Source of the DNA: Bacteroidota bacterium
GTDB lineage: Bacteria; Bacteroidota; Bacteroidia; Cytophagales; Cyclobacteriaceae
Length of the DNA stretch: 64,000 nt
Assembly (NCBI GenBank): GCA_018266055.1
Contig: JAFDYT010000002.1
Location: 81,657 to 145,656, forward strand
Reading direction: 5' to 3'
A program made the translations under genes and the position numbers. The notes beneath the pieces were generated by a model, which was not told the origin of the DNA, did not search any database, and was given only the letters and a program-made list of their open reading frames with translations. This document shows, in pieces, positions 8,003-16,337 of this stretch (its first letter is position 1; the number at the start of each line of letters is the position of its first letter).

Positions 8003-9706
8003 TTATAAATTTTGTTTCTTCAATTCGCTTACCGCGAAATCAACCGCTCTTGCCGTGAAGGCCATGTAGGTAAGCGACGGATTCACGCATGCTGCCGAAG
8101 TCATGAACGCTCCGTCCGTCACGAACACATTCTTACAAGCGTGCACCTGATTGTACTTGTTCACCACCGACGTCTTCGGGTCTTTGCCCATGCGCGCGGT
8201 ACCCATCTCGTGAATACCAAGGCCGGGGCCTCCGATGTTGTCGTATGTGCTGATGTTCTTCACACCGGCTGCTTCAAGCATTTCGGCTGCATGTGCTTTC
8301 ATATCCACACGCATTTTCAATTCGTTCTGTTTGAATTCTGCATCGAAATCAATAACCGGCAAACCGTGTTTGTCTTTCTTATTGTGGTTGATGGTCATCT
8401 TGTTGCTGTGGTCAGGCAATACTTCACCGAAGCCGGTCATACCGATCGTCCACTTGCCTGGTTCAGACACTAACTTTTTAAGGTCAGCACCGAGTGCCAA
8501 TTCGGCTACGGCTCTTCCCCATCCTTGACGTCCGCCGCCACCCTGATAGCCGAAACCGCGCAGGTAGTCGCGCTTGTCGTTGCCTACGTTCTGGTAGCGG
8601 GGAATATAAAATCCATTTGCCCGGCGACCGGAATAATATTGATCTTCAAAACCATCCAATGAACCGCTTGCGCCTACGCCGAGGTGATGATCCATGATGT
8701 TGCAACCCAGCTCGCCGCTGTCGTTTCCAAATCCATTGGGGAAACGCTTGGAGATTGAGTTGAGCATGATGTAAGTCGAAGCAAACGCCGAAGCACAAAG
8801 GAAGATTACCTTAGCATAAAATTCCATCTGCTCGCCGGTTTCAGCGTCAAGCACTTTTACGCCAGTTGCTTTGCCTTTTTGCTCGTCGTAAATGAGTTCA
8901 TACACTACCGAGTTAGGGCGCAGTGTCATGTTGTTGGTTTTCTCTGCCGCCGGAAGCGTACACGAGTTGCTGCTGAAGTATCCGCCGAAAGGACATCCGC
9001 GAATACACATGTTTCTAAACTGACAAGTGCCGCGCCACGGTGTGTGCGGCAGCGGAGCCGTAGCATGCGCCGTGCGACCAATGGTAAGCAGTCGGCCAAA
9101 TTTATCTTTGATTGCTTTTTTCAATTCAATCTCCGCACAATTCAAATCCATGGGAGGAAGAAATTTTCCGTCGGGCAGGTATGGATAGTTTTCGGCCTGA
9201 CCACTTACGCCGATGTATTTTTCAACGTAGTCGTACCACGGTTCTATTTCTTTGTAGCGTACGGGCCAGTCTACCGCGATGCCGTCTTTGGCATTCGCTT
9301 CAAAGTCAAGGTCGCTCCAGCGGTAGCTTTGACGTCCCCACATGATTGAGCGGCCGCCTACGTGATAGCCCCGCATCCAGTCGGCGCGTTTGGTTTCTGT
9401 GTAAGGATGCTCGAGGTCGTTTACAAACCAATGTTTTGAACTTTGGCGAACAGTATACCCTGTGCGGTTTTGAACTCCTTGCTTTTTCAAATCCTCCTGC
9501 GTTGGTCTGTCGCCATTGGCAAGCTCCCAAGGGTTAAGTGTAGCCGTAGGATAATTCGGATGCTTTACATCCCTTCCCCTTTCCAACACCAGCGTTTTCA
9601 AGCCCTTCTCTGAAAATTCTTTCGCGGCCCAGCCTCCGGTAATACCCGTGCCGACTACAATGGCATCGTAGGTGTTTTTCTTTTCTGCTTCCAGGTTCAA
9701 ATTCAT
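8003..9706 (-). CDS. GMC-family FAD-dependent oxidoreductase
   Basis: 567 aa. The N-terminal Rossmann motif (DAIVVGTGITGGWAAKEF, GTGITG at 19-24) binds FAD. The C-terminal GMC_oxred_C region contains the active-site part (GLGIHEMGTARMGKDPKTSVVNKYNQVHACKNVFVTDGA). A cysteine-rich stretch near 235-250 (CQFRNMCIRGCPFGGYFSSNSC) is typical of the gluconate/sorbitol dehydrogenase subgroup. It presumably oxidises a sugar or polyol in the periplasm and passes electrons to the respiratory chain. It is first in an operon with the Tat-signal subunit 3. It has no signal peptide of its own. The sugar cannot be named from sequence. Confidence 0.92.
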   Translation of the reverse strand: MNLNLEAEKKNTYDAIVVGTGITGGWAAKEFSEKGLKTLVLERGRDVKHPNYPTATLNPWELANGDRPTQEDLKKQGVQNRTGYTVRQSSKHWFVNDLEHPYTETKRADWMRGYHVGGRSIMWGRQSYRWSDLDFEANAKDGIAVDWPVRYKEIEPWYDYVEKYIGVSGQAENYPYLPDGKFLPPMDLNCAEIELKKAIKDKFGRLLTIGRTAHATAPLPHTPWRGTCQFRNMCIRGCPFGGYFSSNSCTLPAAEKTNNMTLRPNSVVYELIYDEQKGKATGVKVLDAETGEQMEFYAKVIFLCASAFASTYIMLNSISKRFPNGFGNDSGELGCNIMDHHLGVGASGSLDGFEDQYYSGRRANGFYIPRYQNVGNDKRDYLRGFGYQGGGGRQGWGRAVAELALGADLKKLVSEPGKWTIGMTGFGEVLPDHSNKMTINHNKKDKHGLPVIDFDAEFKQNELKMRVDMKAHAAEMLEAAGVKNISTYDNIGGPGLGIHEMGTARMGKDPKTSVVNKYNQVHACKNVFVTDGAFMTSAACVNPSLTYMAFTARAVDFAVSELKKQNL

Positions 9707-9884
9707 TTGTAAATAGTTATTAGGTTATTAGACTTACTCCTTTGTTATCTTTTTAATAGTTACCCTGACGACCGGACAAACAACTTTTTGTGAGAGGCCA
9801 ATTGACGGTCAATTTAGAGGGAAAAGATAAAACTATTTTGGCAGGATCGTATTCCCGCCCATCAACTTTTTACAAGAAAAATTG

Positions 9885-10676
9885 TTAAAAATTCTCAATT
9901 ACGCCGAGTCCAAAAAGGGCAAAATCGTACTTCACCGGATCAGAAGGATCCAGCTTGCGGAGGTTGCTCGTCAGCTCAAGCGCCGTGGGCCAGTTCATGG
10001 TCTTGCCCTTCAGTAGTTTTAGCTTGCGGGCTACCCGCTCTACATGCAGATCGCACGGACAAACCAGTTGCGCTGGCGCGATTGTTTTCCAGATTCCAAA
10101 GTCCACGCCTTTGTGATCGTTGCGCACCATCCAGCGCAGAAACATATTGATGCGCTTGCACGCCGATTTTCGCGCCGGCGTTGAAATATGTTTTTGGGTG
10201 CGTGTCGGAAAATCCGGAAGACTGAAAAACGTGTGGTGAAAATTAATTAGCCCCTGCTCTACGGTATCATGAGTAGGCAAAACACCGAAAGCTTTTTCGA
10301 GGGAGTCGTTCTTTTTGTAAAACCGACTCAGAAATTCGATGAAGTACACCGCGTCAGTTTCGTTGAATGTGCGGTGAACAAAGCCTTTGAAATTTTTTCG
10401 GTCAGAAAGTTGGTGATGGATCAGAAAATCATGCGGCGAATTATCCATCCGCTTGAGAAAGTCTTTTGTTTTGTTGATGATCGTAACCCGCTGGCCCCAC
10501 GCCATCACCGCCGCCATGAGCCCGGCCACTTCGATGTCTTGTTTCTTTTTGAAAAGATGAGGAATCTGAATCGGATCGTCGTCAATAAATGCCGGGCGGT
10601 TGAACTGATCTACTTTTTGATCAAGAAAAATTTTCAGGTCGTGCCAGTAGTTTTCTTTTTCCTTGGTACGGGCCAT
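9885..10676 (-). CDS. TIGR02757 family protein (DUF2400)
   Basis: 263 aa from ATG at 10676. Recognised as the TIGR02757 family of Bacteroidetes and relatives by the pattern YWHDLKIFLDQKV..., DPIQIPHLF, DIEVAGLMAAVMAWGQR and RWMVRND-KGVDFGIW, ending LDPSDPVKYDFALFGLG. Function is unknown; the fold is probably helical and resembles HhH-GPD DNA glycosylases (recollection, not testable here). Its ATG overlaps the stop of the OmpA gene (TGATG), making it the last gene of the LysM-OmpA-OmpA operon by translational coupling. A GTG at 10679 is a possible alternative start. Confidence 0.88.
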   Translation of the reverse strand: MARTKEKENYWHDLKIFLDQKVDQFNRPAFIDDDPIQIPHLFKKKQDIEVAGLMAAVMAWGQRVTIINKTKDFLKRMDNSPHDFLIHHQLSDRKNFKGFVHRTFNETDAVYFIEFLSRFYKKNDSLEKAFGVLPTHDTVEQGLINFHHTFFSLPDFPTRTQKHISTPARKSACKRINMFLRWMVRNDHKGVDFGIWKTIAPAQLVCPCDLHVERVARKLKLLKGKTMNWPTALELTSNLRKLDPSDPVKYDFALFGLGVIENF

Positions 10677-11785
10677 CACTCCAAAAATTTTACTTCCACT
10701 CTTCTGTTTCTTGAGCGTGTCTGTTCATCCGACCCCGGTTGAATAGGTTGTTGTTTGCCAAAGCCCTGCGTTTGCATCCGGTTGTCGGCAATTCCTTTGG
10801 TCTTCAGGTATTGCGCTACGCTTTTGGCGCGATTCACCGAAAGAGAAAGATTATATTCATCAGTACCCTGATCGTCGGTATGGCCGGTGAGTTGAATTTT
10901 CCAGCTCGCATTCTTTTTTAGAATCGACACGAGCAAATCCAGTTCTGGAAAGGAAGCCTGCAGCAGTTCAACACTGTTGTACTTGAAATAGATGTGCTTT
11001 AAAATATACACTTCGTTCGGGCGAGGTACGGCCACCAACTGCAGCGTGTCGGGAGTTTGCGCCACCGGTGCGGCTTCGGCAATCACACTTACATCGTCGA
11101 TGTAATAATAAGCGCTGCCACTTAACATGGGGCTCATGCCATAACGGTTTTCTATTTCTCTGTTTTTGGTGGAGTCGTCGCTGCAAAAATTGCCGATCAC
11201 CAAAAATTGTTCTCCGCCGGTAGCCGTCACTTTTGCCGACGCCAGCAACCAACCGTTGGTGAGACTCTCAATCTCTTTGATTTCTGTGAACGTCGGTTTC
11301 ATGTCAAGCAATTTGTCGTGGTTGATTTTCACTTCGCTGTGCGACAGCGTCAGACCCACGCGGTCGATGGCATACACCGAATACGAGGAAAGCCGATAAA
11401 AAAACTGAATCGTGTATTTTGCATTAGCCTTCAACGGCTCTTTCAGTTTACACTGAATGTACTCGCGGTAGTTGGTCTTCTTGTTACTCCACGCATAGAT
11501 GCCCGCATAGCCCATGCCGCCATGCGCCACCGATACACCCGCCCAGTTGCGCGGCACATCCATATCGCCGAACGTGCATTTGTTGTAATAGTCAGGCGTT
11601 CCTTGCGAAGGTGAGCTCCAGAAGTTGGGACCGAAATGCAATGGATCTGTACTAAACGTAACGGGACATTTTTTGTATTCTTCAAATCCTGGGTTGGGAA
11701 CGAGATTCTGCGCCAATGAAATTGAAAATGAAAATGAAAAGCAGCCGACCAGCCACATGGTGACAGCGCTTATACGGCGAATCAT
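10676..11785 (-). CDS. OmpA-family outer-membrane protein (paralogue 1)
   Basis: 369 aa. Signal peptide at about 1-25 (WLVGCFSFSFSISLAQ). An N-terminal beta-sandwich-like region at about 28-235 begins NLVPNPGFEEYKKCP; it looks carbohydrate-binding-like, with the NWAGV and GYAGIYAW motifs. A C-terminal OmpA/MotB peptidoglycan-binding domain at about 255-369 carries LTGHTDDQGTDEYNLSLSVNRAKSV and NRRVEVKF. It probably links the outer surface or outer membrane to peptidoglycan. It is a tandem paralogue of the upstream gene, sharing the whole architecture. ATGA overlap with that gene indicates translational coupling. Confidence 0.92.
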   Translation of the reverse strand: MIRRISAVTMWLVGCFSFSFSISLAQNLVPNPGFEEYKKCPVTFSTDPLHFGPNFWSSPSQGTPDYYNKCTFGDMDVPRNWAGVSVAHGGMGYAGIYAWSNKKTNYREYIQCKLKEPLKANAKYTIQFFYRLSSYSVYAIDRVGLTLSHSEVKINHDKLLDMKPTFTEIKEIESLTNGWLLASAKVTATGGEQFLVIGNFCSDDSTKNREIENRYGMSPMLSGSAYYYIDDVSVIAEAAPVAQTPDTLQLVAVPRPNEVYILKHIYFKYNSVELLQASFPELDLLVSILKKNASWKIQLTGHTDDQGTDEYNLSLSVNRAKSVAQYLKTKGIADNRMQTQGFGKQQPIQPGSDEQTRSRNRRVEVKFLE

Positions 11786-12879
11786 TTCTCCAGGAATTTT
11801 GCTTCCACCCTCCGGTTGATTGCCCGGGCCTCTTCGGTCTTGGCAAGCTTCAGCGGTTTGCGTTTTCCAAAGCCGAGCACTTTAATCCGTGCAATGTCAA
11901 TGCCGTTGCCTACCAGATAGCGGCCTACACTCTTGGCGCGGTTAAGCGAAAGATTGTAGTTATAAAGGTTATCTCCTTTGTCGTCGGTGTGACCGCTAAG
12001 CTCCACTTTCCATTTCGGATTCTTTTTAAGGATCGCTACCAATGTATTCAGTTCTTCGTACGACTGCGGAAGAATGTCAGCACTGTTGAATGAAAAGTAA
12101 ATGTGCTGTAAAATATACACTTCGTTGGGCTTGGGCTCCGCCGCAAGCTCTTTTACTGTCGTGACTACCTTTTCAGGAATTGCCAACGCCGTCACCGACA
12201 CGTCGTCGATATAAAAGTAGGCGGCGGTATTGAGCATCGGCTCGTTGGCCTGTGAGAATGTCAGGTGGTACACTTTGGAATCTGCTTCGGTAGAAAAATT
12301 TCCGATGGTGATGAACTTTTCCCCGCCAAGGGCTTTGTATTCAAAATAAATCCGATGCCAGAGTCCGGTGTTCTTGGTGTACGCCGAATCCATCACGTGC
12401 GTAAACGAAGGTTGAATTTTCCAGATGCGATCGTGCGATGCTTGTGTAGTTGAATCAGAAAGCAACACACCGATCCGGTCAACTGCATATTTGGAATATC
12501 CCGAAAGGCGGATAAAAAACTCCACGCCGTAGGTTTTCCCTTCTTTTAATGAATCGGTAAGTTTTGCCTGGAGATATTCACGATACGTGCTGTTGTTGAG
12601 AAAGGCGTAAATGCCTGCATAGCCGAAACCTTTGTGCGCATTTGCTACACCCGCCCAATTGTGGGGCACGCCTGCATTGCCAAAACTACAGCGGTTAAAA
12701 ATATCTGGCGTACCCAGTGTAGGCGAAACCCAGCCTGGCGCAAAGTTGCGGTCTGATCCCTGCGGATTGTAAGAACCAGGGCAGCGATAATATTGCTCGA
12801 AGCTAGCATTGGGGACAAGGTTTTGGGCGGCACCAATTTTAATCGCAATCAAAAAGAGGATAAAGAGGGCTGCCTTCAT
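11782..12879 (-). CDS. OmpA-family outer-membrane protein (paralogue 2)
   Basis: 365 aa. Signal peptide (MKAALFILFLIAIKIGAAQ), then the same N-terminal domain as the next gene (NLVPNASFEQYYRCPGSY, NWAGVANAHKGFGYAGIYAF) and a C-terminal OmpA domain (LSGHTDDKGDNLYNYNLSLNRAKSVGRYL, INRRVEAKFLEK). The conserved Asp/Arg residues for diaminopimelate binding (GHTDD, NRR) are present. It starts 5 bp after the LysM gene and ends in an ATGA overlap with paralogue 1. The duplication is local and old enough for clear divergence. Confidence 0.92.
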   Translation of the reverse strand: MKAALFILFLIAIKIGAAQNLVPNASFEQYYRCPGSYNPQGSDRNFAPGWVSPTLGTPDIFNRCSFGNAGVPHNWAGVANAHKGFGYAGIYAFLNNSTYREYLQAKLTDSLKEGKTYGVEFFIRLSGYSKYAVDRIGVLLSDSTTQASHDRIWKIQPSFTHVMDSAYTKNTGLWHRIYFEYKALGGEKFITIGNFSTEADSKVYHLTFSQANEPMLNTAAYFYIDDVSVTALAIPEKVVTTVKELAAEPKPNEVYILQHIYFSFNSADILPQSYEELNTLVAILKKNPKWKVELSGHTDDKGDNLYNYNLSLNRAKSVGRYLVGNGIDIARIKVLGFGKRKPLKLAKTEEARAINRRVEAKFLEK

Positions 12880-12884
12880 TCGGT

Positions 12885-13976
12885 TTATTTATAGTAGATC
12901 AGCTCTACGTTAAATTTTGCATCGGACGCGCCGATACGGTCGTATGCTGATTTTGAAATTTTAATAATACTTCCGTCGTCGGTAGTCAACGGCCCAATCA
13001 CACGCACAAACACTTCGCGCTTGGTCGCTTCGCTGCGCACTTTCATGATTGTTCCCGCTTTGGCAGTTTTATGTTGCGCCAGGTATTTGCGGTTGCCGTC
13101 TGTTCCATCGATCAGCGAGGCAACGCCGGTTTCATGAATCTCGTCAGAGCCAACCACATTTTCAGAAATCTTAATTTCCTGCACCACAGGTTTTACTGGC
13201 TCGGGTTGAGGCTTGGTCGTTTCTACGACGGGCTTCACTACTTCTGGTTGTGGCTTAATTACCTCGACGGATGGTTTTACGGTTTCTACTGAAGGCTTCA
13301 CTTCCTGTGTAACAGGAGGAGTAACCGTGGTAGTGGTTGTAGTTTCTGAATTCAGCGGAGGAAGCACATAAAGGATTTGGCCTGGCTTTACTTCGTCGCT
13401 GGTAAGGTTGTTCCATGTCTTCAACTGTTGAAGCGAAGCGCCATACATTTTAGAAATAGAAAACAACGTTTCTTTGGCCACTACGGTGTGCGTTCCTTTC
13501 AACGACTTGGTCTCTGTTACTTTTACAGGATCGACCAACTTCACCGGGTCAGGTGTTTTCGCCGGCTTTTTCACCAACAACTCCATTCCAATATCGAGCG
13601 CGTTGTCTTTCAGGTTATTCCAATTTTTTAAATCGTCTACACTTATGCCATACTGTTTGGCAATGGAATACAACGTTTCTTTGGCCGCAACCTTGTGCGT
13701 GAGGGTTGGTTTTTCAGGTTTTGCTTTTCCTACGTACGGGATCTTCAACTCCTGCCCTACCGACAAACCTGCATCAGCTTTCGGATTATTCTCCACCAGC
13801 GCCGCTACCGTTACTTTGTATCGTCTTGAAATTGAATAAAGCGTTTCTTTAGGATCAACCTGATGAATGATAAACTGCTTGCCGTTGATGGTTTCAAGAC
13901 GCAGCGAGTCAAGCGGCGTAGCCGAAACCTTCGCCAGGCTTGCCACCGAAAGTAATAGTATCATCACTAATTTCAT
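12885..13976 (-). CDS. LysM-repeat cell-wall-binding lipo/periplasmic protein
   Basis: 363 aa from the internal ATG at 13976, chosen because it gives a clean signal peptide (MKLVMILLLSVASLAKVSA). The longer frame to 14036 adds a polar N-terminus and invades the divergent promoter region. Three LysM domains lie at about 35-80, 93-135 and 165-208, each with KETLYSI/KETLFSI. A Val/Pro/Lys/Glu-rich linker (KPSVEVIKPQPEVVKP) follows. The C-terminal beta domain (ETGVASLIDGTDGNRKYLAQHKTAKAGT to the end) resembles an RlpA-like double-psi barrel. It binds peptidoglycan. First gene of the envelope operon leading into the two OmpA paralogues. Confidence 0.88.
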   Translation of the reverse strand: MKLVMILLLSVASLAKVSATPLDSLRLETINGKQFIIHQVDPKETLYSISRRYKVTVAALVENNPKADAGLSVGQELKIPYVGKAKPEKPTLTHKVAAKETLYSIAKQYGISVDDLKNWNNLKDNALDIGMELLVKKPAKTPDPVKLVDPVKVTETKSLKGTHTVVAKETLFSISKMYGASLQQLKTWNNLTSDEVKPGQILYVLPPLNSETTTTTTVTPPVTQEVKPSVETVKPSVEVIKPQPEVVKPVVETTKPQPEPVKPVVQEIKISENVVGSDEIHETGVASLIDGTDGNRKYLAQHKTAKAGTIMKVRSEATKREVFVRVIGPLTTDDGSIIKISKSAYDRIGASDAKFNVELIYYK

Positions 13977-14070
13977 CTGCGAGGATTCTCTCACCGACAC
14001 TGCCGAAACCACAGACCCGAGTCTTTTCCTTTCCATATTCTATCTTTATACAAAAATACGATTCATTGCG
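13977..14070. promoter_or_regulatory. Divergent promoter region, LysM operon / NfeD protease
   Basis: 94 bp separate the two preferred start codons. The AT-rich plus-strand stretch TATCTTTATACAAAAATACG (14041-14060) holds sequence resembling a Bacteroidetes -7 element (TAnnTTTG type) for the plus gene. No operator dyad is evident. Confidence 0.4.
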
Positions 14071-15441
14071 ATGATGCGAAAACTACTTTTTCTTCTTGGA
14101 ATTGCCCTTTCGGCCTCGTTTAGTGCATTTTCACAACAAAATACAAAAATCAAAACAACTGACCACACCGCCCGGGTGATGGTCATGGACATTAAGGCTG
14201 AAATTGATGCGCGGATGCTCCGCTATGTGAAAGTAGCGCTGGCCCATGCCGAAAAAACAAAAGCCGATTACGTAGTTGTCGAAATGGATTCGTATGGCGG
14301 CGGGCTCACCGAAGCAAAAGATATTGTAGAGCTGATTATGAATTTCAAGAAGCCGATCTGGGTTTTTGTAAACTCCGATGCCGCCTCGGCGGGGGCGCTT
14401 ATTTCGATAGCCTGCGATAGCATTTACATGTCACCGGGAGCCAGCATTGGCGCCGCCACCGTAGTGGAAGGCGACGGAAAAGCAGCGCCAGACAAATACC
14501 AATCGTACATGCGATCGATCATGCGATCCACTGCCGAAGAAAACCACCGTAATCCAAGCATCGCCGAAGGCATGGTGGACGAGCGTGTGGTGATCGACAG
14601 CATCAAACAAGCCGGTAAGGTAATCACCTTCACTACCAACGAAGCAATTCAATACCACTACTGCGAAGCCAAAGTAAATTCCATCGAAGAAATTTTAACC
14701 CGAAACAAGCTCGCCCACTATACTGTTGATCACTTTGAGCTAAGCGCCGTCGAAAAGATCATTGCTTTTTTTCTTAATCCATTCATCAGCGGATTGCTGA
14801 TTCTGTGCATCATCGGTGGAATCTACTTTGAGTTTCAAGCGCCCGGCACAGTATTTCCGATTGCTGCTGCGCTGGTGGCTTTGGTTCTTTACCTGGTGCC
14901 GTATTACCTCGGCGGACTTGCCCAATACTGGGAGATCATCGCTCTCATGGTCGGCGTGATTCTTCTGCTTGCGGAAATTTTCATCATCCCGGGATTTGGT
15001 GTGGCCGGAATTTTCGGGATTACCCTTACGGTCGTCTCGCTTGTCCTTATTATGCTCAACAATGACTTTTTCAACTTTGAGTATGTGCCGCTTGGTGATA
15101 TCGTCAAAGCAACACTCGCCGCTGTGGGCGGAATGACCGGTGGGGTTTTGCTGTTGTTCTTCGGCGGTGCCAAGCTCACGCAGACGAAAGCGTTCGCACG
15201 GATTGCGCTCACCGATACGCAAGAAAGCGCTAAAGGCTATTCGGTAAACGCATCGTCGAAGGAGCTAATCGGCAAAACGGGAGTGGCACATACTGTGCTT
15301 CGGCCCAGTGGCAAGGTGATCATCGACGAACAAATCTACGATGCCTTTACACGCGGCGAGTACATTCAAAAAGACGAAGCCATCGAGGTCATCAGCTCAG
15401 AAGGAGTAACACTGAAAGTAAAAAGCGTAGGCAAAGTCTGA
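14071..15441 (+). CDS. NfeD/ClpP-class membrane-bound serine protease (long NfeD form)
   Basis: 456 aa from ATG at 14071; the next codon is also ATG. Signal peptide (KLLFLLGIALSASFSAFSQ), then a ClpP-like protease domain at about 30-225 with the nucleophile region NSDAASAGALIS (Ser106) and SPGASIGAA. Four or five membrane helices follow at about 235-375, then a C-terminal OB-fold NfeD domain (GKTGVAHTVLRPSGKVIIDEQIYDAF...). Long NfeD proteins cleave hydrophobic C-termini of stomatin/SPFH partners in other organisms. Here an SPFH gene lies about 9 kb away rather than adjacent. It overlaps no neighbour; the HAD gene converges 2 bp after it. Confidence 0.92.
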   Translation: MMRKLLFLLGIALSASFSAFSQQNTKIKTTDHTARVMVMDIKAEIDARMLRYVKVALAHAEKTKADYVVVEMDSYGGGLTEAKDIVELIMNFKKPIWVFVNSDAASAGALISIACDSIYMSPGASIGAATVVEGDGKAAPDKYQSYMRSIMRSTAEENHRNPSIAEGMVDERVVIDSIKQAGKVITFTTNEAIQYHYCEAKVNSIEEILTRNKLAHYTVDHFELSAVEKIIAFFLNPFISGLLILCIIGGIYFEFQAPGTVFPIAAALVALVLYLVPYYLGGLAQYWEIIALMVGVILLLAEIFIIPGFGVAGIFGITLTVVSLVLIMLNNDFFNFEYVPLGDIVKATLAAVGGMTGGVLLLFFGGAKLTQTKAFARIALTDTQESAKGYSVNASSKELIGKTGVAHTVLRPSGKVIIDEQIYDAFTRGEYIQKDEAIEVISSEGVTLKVKSVGKV

Positions 15442-15443
15442 CG

Positions 15444-16217
15444 CTACCACCACTCCAGCGGAAGCTGGATATCATTAAGTGAGTCCACCACTTTGTCGGG
15501 TTTGAATGCATAGCGAACCAGGTCTTCGCGTTTGGTCACGCCACTGAGCACCAGAATAGTTTTGTACCCCATTTGTACGCCGCCGCGAATATCGGTACCC
15601 ATGGTATCGCCGATGATGGTGGTGTCAGCAGTTTCAAGGCCAAGCGCCTTCCGCGCCGAGCGCATCATTACGGGACTAGGCTTACCCACATCAAAGGCCT
15701 TGATGCCTGTGGCGACTTCAATCATCGCACTGGTCGCCGCAATGCCGAGGTTATCCCACCCTTTCTTTTTTGGTGACGGGTCGCGGTTAGTGATTACAAA
15801 TTTTGCTCCGGCCAGAATCATATCTACCGCCCGTTGCACCATCTCCAACGTAAAATTTCTTCCTTCACCAAGCACTACAAAATCGGGATCGCTGTTGGCC
15901 AGCGAAATTCCATTTTCGTGGAGCGAACTGATCAGCCCACCTTCGCCAAGCACATACGCCGTGCCGTTGGGAATCTGGCTCGCCAGAAATTTTCCGGTAG
16001 CCATCGCACTGGTGTAAATATGTTCTTCGGTTACTTTAATTCCGAGCTTGTCCAACTTACGCACCGCATCGAGGCGTGTGCGCTGACTGTTGTTAGTCAT
16101 GAACATGAATGGTATTTTTTCTTTTACCAGACGATTGATGAAAACGTCTGCACCGGGTATCAACGTATCACCGCCATATACCACGCCATCCATATCGATG
16201 AGTAATCCTTTTGCCAT
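15444..16217 (-). CDS. HAD-IIA family phosphatase (NagD-like)
   Basis: 257 aa from ATG at 16217 (MAKGLLIDMDGVVYGG), chosen because motif I normally sits at the extreme N-terminus; the 33-residue upstream extension is unlike the family. Motif I is DMDGVV (D8, D10), motif II FMTNNSQRT, motif III region KPSPVMM, motif IV IGDTMGTDIRGG. Type IIA cap proteins dephosphorylate small sugar or nucleotide phosphates. Exact substrate unknown. Convergent with the NfeD gene, 2-bp gap. Confidence 0.92.
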   Translation of the reverse strand: MAKGLLIDMDGVVYGGDTLIPGADVFINRLVKEKIPFMFMTNNSQRTRLDAVRKLDKLGIKVTEEHIYTSAMATGKFLASQIPNGTAYVLGEGGLISSLHENGISLANSDPDFVVLGEGRNFTLEMVQRAVDMILAGAKFVITNRDPSPKKKGWDNLGIAATSAMIEVATGIKAFDVGKPSPVMMRSARKALGLETADTTIIGDTMGTDIRGGVQMGYKTILVLSGVTKREDLVRYAFKPDKVVDSLNDIQLPLEWW

Positions 16218-16337
16218 GCGAATACTATTTAGCTTAGCGAAGGTAGATAAGACGCAGAAGATTTGAGAAGTTTTTACAAAAAGATAATAGAATGCTGGCG
16301 AAATATCTTTATGCAATCGTAATCACCGGCTCCCTTC

